DNA of 64,000 bases from Cladochytrium replicatum (Eukaryota > Chytridiomycota > Chytridiomycetes > Cladochytriales > Cladochytriaceae), in NCBI GenBank assembly GCA_025526935.1, contig JAHLKD010000057.1, positions 282,194-346,193 on the forward strand, written 5' to 3'. Below the pieces are notes generated by a model that was given only the letters and a program-made list of their open reading frames with translations, did not search any database and was not told the DNA's origin. A program made the position numbers and the translations under genes. This document shows positions 31,812 to 41,357 of this stretch, piece after piece. Each line of letters opens with the position of its first letter. Position 1 is the stretch's first letter.

Positions 31812-32288
31812 TGTTAAAAACCAAGGGCTTCTCCTGGCAGCGGTAGGGCGTCTTTAGCTGTACTGTAGCTAGCACAACAGCTCCAGGTTCCGTCTCTTGG
31901 CCCAGTACCTGTTCTCCCAGGTGTGTATATGCCTAATACTCCGACAGGCTGTACACTACACCCAAGCTGGTCAGGCAACCAGGGAATGCTGTGGTCAAAG
32001 ACATTGGTCACATCAACTCCTATATTCAAGTGAACAGTGCGTGTGGGCATACCTGTGGTCAAAGACATTGGTCACATCAACTCAAAGGACCAAGCCACAC
32101 CACATTCCCCACTAAATGCCAAGATCACTCCACACAGGACCTGCCAAACATGGATATAAATACATGAAATACAAGTCCATAAATAAGAATGAAGAGGGAT
32201 TGACAAAAAAACTCTCAGGTCAAAGAGAAAAAAGACAACCCAAAGGATAACCCATATAGCAAACAGTCTGATATGCTAGTTTTTAACA
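31812..32288 (-). repeat. S-type LTR (5' LTR of the right unit)
   Basis: 477 bp, the dimer's outer 5' end. Beyond it, the plus strand reads GTCAAGG, that is, the target duplication plus extra bases. Confidence 0.9.
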
Positions 32289-33149
32289 GTCAAGGCATCT
32301 ATTTTCTGTCCCACACAGACACTTTCCAAGAAGACGCAATATAAGTTTTGTATGTATCAAACAATTTGTATCACCACAGACTCAAGGCATCTATTTTCTG
32401 TCCACCTGGACACTTTCCAAGAAGACGCAATATAAGATTTGTAATGATTTCTATCACAAAAATGTTAGAGAGCTGTACTTTCTGTCCAACCAGACACAAG
32501 AAGTCACAACAGAAGTTCTGTAACAAACAATTTCTACCACAACAGACCTCACGAGCTGGGCTTTCTGCACCTGGGCAAAGAAAAATTGATATTCTACAAG
32601 TCTTCAAACAAGAATAAACTTGTTTCTAGGCAAGGTTCAGTGGGTCCAGGTCGGGTCCGGGTTTCAGAGGCGACCCGAAATTAACCCTTATTTCGGGTCG
32701 TGTTTGTAGAGGCACCTGCGGTCACTGTGGGTAGGAGAGGTATACCCAGATCCGGGTTTTTGCTGCTCAGGAGAGGAGGGATTGAACTAAAGTTGGAACA
32801 TGCTTGATATTTGCATGAACACTTTGTGTCTGTGTGGTGTGATATTTACAAGCACTATCGTAAAGATGTGTAAAACTCCACTGAGCAATACCATGCGATA
32901 TATAGTGGCAGATGTACTTACCAAGTTGTTGTGCCGAATCCAAATTCCGAAAAGAACAGTGAGGCTGTTCCGAGAACTAATACTTGAAGTTGATGTTCGG
33001 CTTGAGTGTTCGTCAGATTCAACAAAGATGGCCGTAAGATCTTATTTTGGGAGAGGATTCTGTAGTTGATGTTGACAAACTTGATTGATGGAAGTAGAGA
33101 TGGCAATTTAAGGTCATGAATAACTTCATTGATCTTATGCAACTGGAAG
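32289..33149. repeat. R1 tandem repeats, right part, and flanking unassigned sequence
   Basis: Units with CACTTTCCAAGAAGACGCAA start at 32320 and 32411, a 91-bp period. A more decayed unit runs to about 32620. A segment at about 32640-32760 is rich in GGGTC and ACCC motifs in both orientations, resembling the other end near 27300-27450. From 32770 to 33149 nothing was recognised. Confidence 0.6.
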
Positions 33150-33615
33150 CAGATGCCCTAGATGACCTTGTTCAACAAATGGATAGCGTGGCAGGATAAC
33201 CAAGGAAGGGAACTGGTTGGAGAACTGGTTTGTTGGACCTTGGGAATTCTGCCAATCCCCTTGATAGCCGATGAGATGCTTCTTGGACCACCTGTTGATG
33301 TTGGCGCCACAGGTGTAGCCACTTCTGAATGCCCAACCTGTCGTTTCAGAGCACCAAGCTCTCCCTCCAGGGCAGTCACACATGATTTCCATTGTGAAAT
33401 CTCCCGGGACACCGCTTGCTTCTCCCTTTCCAATGTAGCAGTGATCTCCCTGAATCTTGAAGCTCAATCTTTTAAGAATCTAAAAGTTTGTTCATTACCT
33501 TTCCCACTCTTCAGTCTTCTTCCCCTTCTTGATATCGTCCAGGTGCTTGTTCAATTCATTCATGAAAAATTCTGCCTTCGTTCCTTTTGTCGGCCTTTTA
33601 CCTTTGCTTGCCTTG
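33150..33615 (-). pseudogene. Fragment of a coiled-coil protein gene, unrecognised
   Basis: Two minus-strand frames join across a plausible intron of about 50 nt. An exon rich in Lys/Glu (KAEFFMNELNKHLDDIKKGK) ends in GAAAG/GTAATG near 33497. The acceptor ATTCAG near 33450 leads into EITATLEREKQAVSREISQW and further heptad-like sequence to about 33300. A Ser/Pro/Thr-rich tail follows. No start codon was found upstream, and no family was recognised; it could be a host gene fragment or part of a retroelement Gag. Confidence 0.35.
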
Positions 33616-33620
33616 TCTCA

Positions 33621-34738
33621 CGTTAAATGATTAATTGTTGCTATTGGAAGAATTCAAAGCTCAGTTGCAGTCATGAGCACAAATTGCCTTTACTCACAAT
33701 AACTGCAGCTCTCTGGTTCTGAGTTCTTGGATTCCAAATCTGGTCAAGTCGTCAGTCCAAATAGATGCTTGAAAGAAGTCAAGTAGCTGCAAGATAATCT
33801 TGTAAATCTATGGACTTCTTCAGCACTCATGTGCACAGTTCACCAATTCTCGTTCAAAAGTTGTGGGCTTGATTTTCGGCCATGGTGAAACTTTGACAAT
33901 TTCTGCCAATTCGTTGGGTCGTTCGCAACATCCGGGGAGATACAGTTTAACTTTTAGCAAGGTAGGCCCTTTATGTAATGAATATTTTCATAACAGAAGG
34001 AAAAAAATGTGTTGGAACTGCTGTCCAAGCGTGTCAATGACCAGAACTCAGCTCAGTTTTATTTAAGGCGCTCTCTAATCTAGCCCTTTGGACAAACCAA
34101 AATAGGTATTAACAGGAAAAACAGAATCAGAATATTTTGAAGATGAGCACATGGAAAGTGGGCTCCCATATCGGTTGGAGAGAGCTGATGAAGAAGGCTC
34201 TTTATTGTTTATGAATCCTGTTGGATGTTCTAGCATAAATAAACTATTGCAACCGCATTTGGAATGTTTGACATCAAACACTCCAAAATTCTGTTCATCA
34301 CTATTCTACATAGTCTGTTCATCATGATGCTTCAAGTTCTGCTCATCACTATGCTATGCGTTCTGTTCAACACACATGTTATGAGTTCTGTTTTTTGGTT
34401 CAAGTTCTGTTCGTCATTAGACAAATGCTCTGATCTTTCGTCCAGTGATATTTTGGAATGGTTGATATCAAACACTCCAAAAATGGCAAGGGCGAGTCCA
34501 AGTCCCCGTGTAACCACTGGTCCACTTCACTTATATTCTCTAAGATAAATTGATGGGCTGTTTAATTGGATTATGACAATTGATGACGTGTGTTTCCAAT
34601 TTCAACCCGTGCCCGTCTGTTTCTTATAGGATATTGGATGAGCAGGAATTAATTTTGGCACTTTGTGTAGTGAAACCAACTTCGGTGGGGGGATCCAGTA
34701 AACTGTGTCCAAGATCCACTAAGCCACAACATCACAGC
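33621..34738. other. Intergenic region with palindromes and degenerate tandem repeats
   Basis: No gene seen. At 34258-34482 a roughly 24-bp repeat (AGTTCTGTTCATCA-like, five or six decayed copies) lies between two similar palindromes. The remainder to 34738 is the upstream region of SEC20. Confidence 0.45.
34258..34482. repeat. Palindrome-flanked degenerate tandem repeat
   Basis: TTTGGAATGTTTGACATCAAACACTCCAAA (34258-34287 region; arms of about 14 bp around CA) and a near copy, GGAATGGTTGATATCAAACACTCC at about 34456-34480, flank decayed 24-bp units containing TTCTGTTCATCA. It may be a small inverted-repeat element; no target duplication was identified. Confidence 0.55.
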
Positions 34739-35861
34739 ATGGACAATAATGTTGCAATTGAAGCCATTGCATTGTTGGACGAGCGGCGAGCGTGGACCCC
34801 GAAGCTGATCGAAACAACGTCCCTTGAAGCTGTCCACTCGCTCGAATTGAATGTCAAAGGATGGACCGAGCGCGGGACACTCTGCATTGCAAAGTTGAAG
34901 TCGACCACTGATGTATTTTAAAGTCCACCATCGCAGTTTTGACGGTTCTTACCAGAGTGATGGATGATTTCAGGGCTTGAAGATTAAAGCTGAAGAAACG
35001 GATCGAGTGAGCGAGAAGAATCAGATTGTTGCATCGGTTGAGCGGCTACAAGGTGTGCACAAACAGTTCAGTATCGGATCAATTGACCTCTCCCCCGATA
35101 ATGATCAGTAGAAAAAAGCTGAATCTTAATGCGTGCGGTGTTGTAGGTTGCAGAGTGCGTTGAGGGACGCCAGGGTGCAAGCGAAAGCGATTGCAGAGCG
35201 ACGGTCAATGCTAGAACTCGCCGCTTTGACGACGCAGGAGGTTGGTGGGAAGACGAATTCAAGGTTGATGTTCTCGCATGTATCCGCTCATCCTTCCTTG
35301 CTGACGGGTAACTTCGCAGACCGAAGAAAGCCGAAGACAGTAGCGCGGAGTTGACACAGTCTCTGGCCGCCGCTGTACACATGATATCCGAGGAAGTAGA
35401 ACGCAGCGCTCAAGCTGCTCAAGCTCTTGGTACGAGCGCGTGACTTCCTCTTCCCTCAACATTGCTAACTCTGAGTGTGATCAGAACAACAAACGGATAC
35501 GCTTCAGCGGACGCGGGAGCAATACGGTGTTTACTCTGGCGTGTTGACGCAGTCCGCTGCGATTGTAAGCGAGCTTGCGACAAGGGACAGGATGGACAGG
35601 TTGATGCTGTTGGTTGGGTTGTTGATTTTTTTGGCTTCGGCGGTGTATGTGGTCCGGAGAAGGGTAGGATGGATATTCGCTTTTCCGTTTGGGGCTACCA
35701 GTGCGACCACGACGACCACAAGCAAGTTGATTAGCGCCTCCACGAGTTCGACGATTGTAGAGTCGACGACGGTGACTGATGTGGTGGAACATTGGATTGC
35801 TTCAGCGGTGGAAGATGTCCTGGAGACTGTGGTGTATCAACGTGATGGAGAGGAGTTATAG
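34739..35861 (+). CDS. SEC20: Sec20/BNIP1-type SNARE for Golgi-to-ER retrograde transport
   Basis: Qb-SNARE of the ER, acting with Ufe1, Use1 and Sec22 in retrograde COPI fusion. Starts MDNNVAIEAIALLDERR at 34739. Five exons: the N-terminal helix-rich part; a middle with ALRDARVQAKAIAERRSML; then the Sec20 SNARE region SLAAAVHMISEEVERSAQAA and TREQYGVYSGVLTQSAAIVSELATRDRMDR. A single membrane anchor follows (LMLLVGLLIFLASAVYVV) and RRRVGW. The roughly 60-residue lumenal tail is Thr/Ser-rich and ends DGEEL, where yeast Sec20 ends in the ER-retrieval signal HDEL. Introns lie near 34920, 35055-35150, 35262 and 35430; the second acceptor is uncertain. Confidence 0.8.
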
Positions 35862-36415
35862 AATTAGTTCGCACAATTTCACTTATTTTCATGAAAATTG
35901 GACTCTACACTGTTGGTCCCAATAAACATAACACACTTTGAAGATTGGAAAGTTTTCTCTGACTTCAGCAACGTAAATGGTGTGAAGCAACTGCGACACT
36001 CTATCCTTGTATCTTGCTCCAACAAAGTACTAAACATTCAGGATTCATGTTCATGCTAATATGACCAGAAGAAGCATCGCATCTGTGACAAGTAATGAGC
36101 CGGGAAGGTGAATTCCTCAGCGCTCGGAAAACAAGATCAACCAAAAGAGAAGGAAACGTAATGGAATGTGATGAAACGGTTAAACGAGAAAAAGAAAGAA
36201 GGGAAATCTGTAATACTGATTTGTGCAACATCAAACGAGAAGAAAATGCTGTACACGTAAGACAAGAAAGGGAGAGATGAACGGGAAAGAAAACGATACT
36301 TCTTCTCGGTCCTGGCATGTAGTTACGAAATTAGAGCCCAAACCCAAAAACAAAAGACACTCCATGATCCTGAACGACAAATGTGAATTATAAACGGGAT
36401 CGGTAACCAAAATGT
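35862..36415. other. Intergenic region between convergent genes
   Basis: 3' flanks of SEC20 (+) and the GATA factor gene (-). Short shadow frames only; nothing recognised. Confidence 0.5.
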
Positions 36416-38047
36416 TTAGAAATCGGTACGTGGGAACCCAACAGACACATTCGCCAATGTCATCAACGGGTTAACGACATGACCGGGGGGCGAGAACGTG
36501 ACCTCCATGTCCGCAAAAGACGGCCCCGCCCGCGAAATGATACCAGCCGAAGGATGAGCACTATGACTAGGCTGTTGAGAGGGCGTTGTTGTTCGCAGCG
36601 GGGGCAAAACTATCGATGTGTGTTCGGGTCTATATGGCCCCATAGATGCGCTGGTCGGGTGTTCAGATAAGTGGTGTTGGGTAGGGTCGGTACTTGAGCG
36701 GGCGGTTGAGTGCATTGGCGCATCCGCCAGTCTTTGCTGCACGGGCAAACCAAGATCGGGGAGATGTGGGCGATTTTGGTTGTGGAGGTTGTGCAGTGTC
36801 GGATCACGTCCGTTCCGCATCTGGTGCAGGGATAGAATCGCATCGATTCGGTTCACCGTATTCAGCAGGTCAGTTCGCATTCGGAGGAGAGACTCCGGGG
36901 GAAGTGAAGGGTCGATCTGGATCTGGGCCAAAGGGGATGCAGACTCCGAGGCCAACGGAGGAAGCATGCTTCGAAGCGAGGGAAGGGCCACCGAAGGCTG
37001 AGCTGCCGGAGGGAGCATTGGCGACATGCGATGCGCGGCGGCGGCGTGTTGTGCAAAAGAGGTGTCAATCTTTTGCTGATACAAGGCTGGGGAAGAATTG
37101 TTTCGAGGGGTGTGCGACGCAGGAAGCTGTTGCTGCATCGGGACTGGTTCACTAATTTCATCCGACGGAAGGGAGCGAGGAGACTCGGACGGCCATGAGT
37201 CAGGTGAATCAGAAATTGGTTGGGCAGGAGTGGGAGCGAGAACTGGCGTAGAAGGACCTGACGGGTTGTTGATCGGGACACGCTTACGACGTTTGATCAC
37301 CGCACCCTTCAGCGATACCGGGCGATGGCTGTTGTGAAGACGGTAATACAATCCACAGGCATTGCAAATGGGATTTCCACGCTCATCTCGACGCCACAGA
37401 GGAGTGTTGGCGGTTCCACAATTAACACAGTTGATGAGTGACTTTGGTTGGGCAGTCTTTGGATCAGATGGCGAGGTGGAGACGGACGCAGAAACTGCTG
37501 ACAGTATTTCCAGACCGGTGGTGGGGGTGCTTACGGATGGTGACATATTCGAAGTTGTTGGCACGGTGCTAGTGAGAGCGGGACCAGCCATCGACAAAGC
37601 AACTGGGGCGATTGATGCAATCAAATGTGAAGCGTGCGCAGCAACGGCTGACAGGTTTGACTTCTTCAACGGTTTGATAGCTCGCTGTTTCAACCAGGCG
37701 GGACGAGATGCGTTCCTAGCTTTCAGATAAAGGCCGCAAGCGTTGCAGATAACTTGGCCTTGAGGGCCACGACGCCAGAGAGGTGTTGAGGTGGTGCCGC
37801 AATTAGCGCACTTGTTGGTAAACTTTAGTCGAGCGCCCTTTGCAGAGGGATCGTCCAGCGATATTGGAGCCCCGATACCAGATGATGAATCAGAAAAGTC
37901 AGCTGAAGAGTGCGGTCTGTGGTGGAGCAGATCTTCTAATACGTGCTCGTTCGACGAGCGGTGGTGAACGTGTTCTTGCAGATAGCAGGGCTGAACAGTC
38001 GGCGTCGTTTCTGCGATGGCGATGTGAGCGATAGGGGAGGTTTCCAT
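36416..38047 (-). CDS. Two-finger GATA-type transcription factor
   Basis: 543-residue protein from a single exon. Two fungal-type GATA zinc fingers, each C-x2-C-x17-C-x2-C, are intact: C80/C83/C101/C104 and C207/C210/C228/C231, each followed by a basic LYLKARN- or LYYRLHN-type tail. Two fingers in this arrangement resemble the fungal iron/siderophore regulators (Urbs1, SREA, Sfu1). The first finger (ICNACGLYLKARNASRP) is especially close to theirs. However, the linker (105-206) contains no cysteine, whereas those repressors carry a conserved Cys-rich iron-sensing region between the fingers. The C-terminal half is Pro/Ser/Gln-rich. A short helical segment (LLRMRTDLLNTVNRIDAIL, about residues 395-413) could dimerise. 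Iron control is therefore doubtful. Confidence 0.88.
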   Translation of the reverse strand: METSPIAHIAIAETTPTVQPCYLQEHVHHRSSNEHVLEDLLHHRPHSSADFSDSSSGIGAPISLDDPSAKGARLKFTNKCANCGTTSTPLWRRGPQGQVICNACGLYLKARNASRPAWLKQRAIKPLKKSNLSAVAAHASHLIASIAPVALSMAGPALTSTVPTTSNMSPSVSTPTTGLEILSAVSASVSTSPSDPKTAQPKSLINCVNCGTANTPLWRRDERGNPICNACGLYYRLHNSHRPVSLKGAVIKRRKRVPINNPSGPSTPVLAPTPAQPISDSPDSWPSESPRSLPSDEISEPVPMQQQLPASHTPRNNSSPALYQQKIDTSFAQHAAAAHRMSPMLPPAAQPSVALPSLRSMLPPLASESASPLAQIQIDPSLPPESLLRMRTDLLNTVNRIDAILSLHQMRNGRDPTLHNLHNQNRPHLPDLGLPVQQRLADAPMHSTARSSTDPTQHHLSEHPTSASMGPYRPEHTSIVLPPLRTTTPSQQPSHSAHPSAGIISRAGPSFADMEVTFSPPGHVVNPLMTLANVSVGFPRTDF

Positions 38048-38171
38048 TGCTGAGGCAGACTTGCGGGGGGCACGTTGCAGCCGTTCTTACGGCCAAGTCG
38101 AGTCGATTGGGAGGAGAATGCAAAGTGAAAAATGAGAAATAAATCAGAGATGAGTGGTGGAAGATACGATG

Positions 38172-38460
38172 AGATAATGCGGGGGGCAGTGCAGATGATG
38201 GTCACGTGTGGATCAAAGCACTGCCACGCATCTGTGATAGCAACATATAATATACAGCCACTATACAGTTCCGAGGCGGCGGGAGTGGCAGTGGCGATGG
38301 CACAAGACGAGTCGGGTGCTGGCAAAGCCAATCTCAATTCATCAATTAGATGAACTATGTTTGCGATCTAAATCATCGAAGATCCCTGTTCCCGGCTTTG
38401 CAGCGGCGGAAGCGCTCCATGCTCTGCATCACGTACTGGCACTTAGCTAGGGGGTGATAA
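38172..38460. promoter_or_regulatory. HGATAR and CACGTG motifs upstream of the GATA factor gene
   Basis: AGATAA at 38172-38177, TGATAG at 38235-38240 and TGATAA at 38455-38460 match the fungal GATA-factor consensus HGATAR. GTCACGTG lies at 38201-38208. The cluster within about 410 bp of the start suggests possible autoregulation; short motifs also occur by chance. Confidence 0.35.
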
Positions 38461-38865
38461 CGTGGTTAGTGGGACGTTTGCAACCAGTCAATGCATCATC
38501 AGATCACGTCATCTCACACAACTGCTCCAGAAGTCACAACATCCGCGCCTTGAAGCACGTGATCAGTCACAGTTTTTGTATTATTAAGATCCCATACAAG
38601 TATGGGCGAATGGTCCATACGATTACTCTGGAGTTAGGATCTTTGTTTTGTAAATTTAAGCAATGTCGGAATTTTCGAACACTTGTGGTTGCTCTAAAAT
38701 TTTCCCCAAACCAACCAGTCACAAACGCAAACTCGCCGCTTGTCCCAAAAAATTCAAATTCGACGAACCCCAAGAATAGCAAAAGTAATAGTATGACTGC
38801 AATTGACATAATATCCATCACTGACCTGCAAAACCAGTGATCTGAGTAAAGGATCATTTCTACAG

Positions 38866-39038
38866 AGTCCCCAAACGTCTCTGTGATTGTAGATGGAGTC
38901 GTATCTGACTCCGATAACCTTTCGGACACGGATTCTGATTACGATGGCCGCGAACTCTTCGATGAGGATCCTGCGATTCCACCAGGAACCTTTGGAGCTA
39001 ACGTTCGTCGAGGGGGGGGGAACATCCAGGAGAGTTAG
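38866..39038 (+). CDS. C-terminal exon of an unrecognised acidic protein
   Basis: After a TTTCTACAG acceptor, an open frame reads VIVDGVVSDSDNLSDTDSDY, then DGRELFDEDPAIPPGTFGAN and a Gly-rich end, stop at 39036-39038. The strong Asp/Ser bias looks like genuine coding sequence. A candidate upstream exon (about 38700-38838, Asn/Ser/Pro-rich) could precede it, but no intron of normal size joins them cleanly. Function unknown. Confidence 0.35.
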
Positions 39039-39203
39039 TGAGAGATCAAAACGAGACTAAGAACTCTCGTATGTAAAATTAACTGTCGGCCTGAACCGGA
39101 CAGTGGTCCTCCTTGGAGGTTGAGCAGGGAGACTATGGACGCCTTGCCATCGCTTGAAAACAGAAAGAATGAGGAATAAAGGAAGAAGCACTTTGAACAC
39201 ATT

Positions 39204-39994
39204 TTAATGCGCACCATATTGTACAACACCGTAGTCCAAAAAGGTAATTTTGAAAGCTTCAGAGCCCCACTGCCTAGAAACAATCAGGGCCTCGCCGAGG
39301 TGAACGAGGAATGGTTCATTGATGTCATCCAGATGAACGAGTTTCAAGACGATGTCGACAGATTTCGGAGGAGCAGCGTCGTCTGAGAGTGTGAGTTCGA
39401 AAGGAACCGGGTACAGCTGGCCAGGAGCGAGTTGGATGCTATTCAGGACCGGAATACGGGACTCGATCTATCACAACCCGTCAGCTTTATCTCGTTTCAC
39501 AGCGTTTTGACAGAAAACCTCCAATCCGTCCACACCGCATTCGTAATAGTAACACCATCGATCGAAGAAACTTTGCTGGTGGTCGTCGGGATGAGAAACG
39601 CTGACGCTCATAATCGTAATGGAACCATAAGGAGTTATGAGGTCGCGATCCATGACTTCAGGGAGTCGGGTGTCGTGTGGGTACGTGATCACACCGTGAG
39701 CAGCGGTGGTGCTTTTGGATATTGGGAAGTCTGGGTCGGGATCAGTCGGATCATCTTCCGAAGTGGGGATGTAGAGAATTTGGCGGGAAAAACGTGCTAG
39801 CGAGGGTGACAAACTCAATCGTCTTTCGCGAGATGCACATACTCGCCAAAAATTCGAATATCCATCACCGTCTTCACATACAGAGTAAGCGTTCCCTCGG
39901 TGAGACCAATGGCTGAGTGAGTAAGGTGGGTGTATCCGTACAGATTTCCGGCGAATGTGCGATTGTCAATTTTGAACGCGGTTGCATCCCACAT
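39204..39994 (-). pseudogene. Fragmentary gene, probable secretory-pathway protein, unrecognised
   Basis: Minus-strand pieces read as one protein in order: MWDATAFKIDNRTFAGNLYG, LTHSAIGLTEGTLTLYVKTV and DIRIFG; then RQILYIPTSEDDPTD, HGVITYPHDTRLPEVMDRDL, SIDRWCYYYECGVDGLEVF-like sequence; then PVLNSIQLAPGQLYPVPFEL and SEAFKITFLDYGVVQYGAH (stop 39204-39206). This looks like a conserved beta-rich N-terminal region of a fungal protein, but no family name can be given. The splice between the first two pieces could not be kept in frame. No signal peptide or upstream exon is present before the copia nest begins about 280 bp away, so it is probably truncated. Confidence 0.4.
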
Positions 39995-40276
39995 TGATAC
40001 AAGATTAACACCGGCAGTGCTGCATTAACAGTGTCAACAAGCCCCTTTGCAAGTGCAAGTTTAGCGTGTGTTGTCTGTTCGTCGTAATAATTTAACAAAT
40101 CGTCTCAGAGCTTCCGTCCCATGCTTCGATAGGCATTCTCTTGCTTTTGCGGATAAGTTGTCTTGGGTATGTTTGAGCTGAGCCAAATTTATGGTGGTTA
40201 AGATTTATTCTTGCTGGAGGGATTCACATGAACAGATGGAATCTTGTCATTGCACCAGCGAATAAAAGCTTTGGAA

Positions 40277-41357
40277 CTAAACCTCTTAGAAGTAAATTAT
40301 ACCTTAAACACAGGGGCTCATTGGGGCTAGTCAGTCAGTCTTCACTTAATATACTATCTTGAACCACCAACTGGCGATATCCATACAACTCACCTTTATT
40401 TCAATGGGATATCAGATATGATCAATTGAGTGATACTCTCTGTTGTACCTATCTAATGACTGAGGGGTGAGTTAAGTATTTCGATTGATGGACTTGGCCA
40501 ATCCTGTCATTGATAGTACAAAACACAAACGCCTGATATACAGAAATGCCACTCTTCACCGAGCAACATTTCTAACTATTGACCTAAAGCATATAGATGA
40601 TGATCTATTAAGAGTTTGTTGAATTATAAGTTTTCTTCATAAAAGTTCTGTTTAGCAGAAAAGAACTTGCTATGCAAAAAGATATTACTGACTGTGAGGT
40701 TCGAACTAAAAACACTTTCAGTGTTTACTCACTTGTCAGACAAACGCTAGTTTAACGGAATGTGATGGAAACTTGATGGAATGTGCAGGATTTTATGTTG
40801 GGTAAAGTTCTAGCACTTTGGATTGACTTAAAAGCGGAGCTCATGCCGGTCAATATACTTGAAGATCTTGCGCTCAATCCTCCATTCTCCAAAACCCAAA
40901 AGAGTTTGGACACCATCAGTTATTTCTTCATGGGTAATATTTATTTCAGCAATAGGTATAGTAAACTGTCATTACTTTTCTATTATCCACTTGTAGAAGT
41001 GAAGCCCGGATCAGATCAGAGCAAAGGGTTTACATATTATTCCCACGTTCGTGGGAAACATGTGCAGCAACAATCCTGTTGAGGAGAGCTAGATCTCATG
41101 CACAGTTAAGCATGATTATGCTTCGCTATGCTTGTGAGAAGAAAAGTCAACCCTTATCGTTGCGATCCTGAGCTTCCGGAAGGAACAGCCCAAAAGACAG
41201 TACACTTACTTAAGGAGCCTGTGGCGGTACACACAAGGAGCATTCTCTTGCGTTAGTACTTGTGACTCGCCATCTTCTTTATTCATCTCTTATTATCATT
41301 AACCCATGGCCACATCAACACACAAACTGACGATCCAGACCACAGCTTTGTTCAACA
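40277..41357 (+). mobile_element. Decayed copia 3' end and LTR (copy E)
   Basis: The last roughly 190 bp of the copia interior (AACTAAACCTCTTAGAAGTA onward, equal to 53285-53497 of the full copy) lead to an LTR at about 40470-41357. The LTR is the most diverged in the cluster and is split by a 282-bp insertion at 40619-40900. It ends GTTCAACA at 41357. Confidence 0.75.
40619..40900 (+). mobile_element. 282-bp insertion with direct repeats inside a copia LTR (possible SINE)
   Basis: The LTR sequence is interrupted between two copies of AGAGTTTG (40611-40618 and 40901-40908; 9 bp if the preceding A is counted), as expected for a target duplication. The insert has no coding frame of note. It carries TAGCAGAAAAG (40653-40663), matching a polymerase III A-box, and GGTTCGAAC (40699-40707), close to a B-box, 46 nt apart. 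No terminal inverted repeats were found. A tRNA-derived SINE fits best; a MITE is the alternative. Confidence 0.5.

Larger units (their letters stand above)
27575..32288 (-). mobile_element. Head-to-tail dimer of short non-autonomous LTR elements (S elements)
   Basis: Two 2,356-bp units lie in tandem on the minus strand, each LTR - 1.4-kb body - LTR: 29933-32288 and 27575-29930. The two central LTRs abut with only 2 nt (GA) between them. Read on the minus strand, the dimer is flanked by CCTTG(A): ...CCTTGAC then the first LTR, and the last LTR then CCTTGAG.... This is a 5-6 bp target duplication with one or two extra bases at the 5' end. A nearby uninterrupted repeat copy (32385-32398) shows the empty site. 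The bodies encode no retroviral protein and match 16077-17477 of the composite element. They behave like TRIM/LARD-type passengers needing proteins in trans. Confidence 0.85.

Noticed and set aside
34258-34482. CRISPR-like array
   Set aside because: Units are degenerate and contiguous without unique spacers, in a eukaryotic context.
36600-37730. Several plus-strand frames opposite the GATA factor
   Set aside because: Shadows of the zinc-finger gene; no independent coding evidence.
40640-40720. Functional tRNA gene
   Set aside because: A- and B-box-like motifs are present but the T-arm and acceptor stems do not pair; a SINE-type derivative is the better reading.
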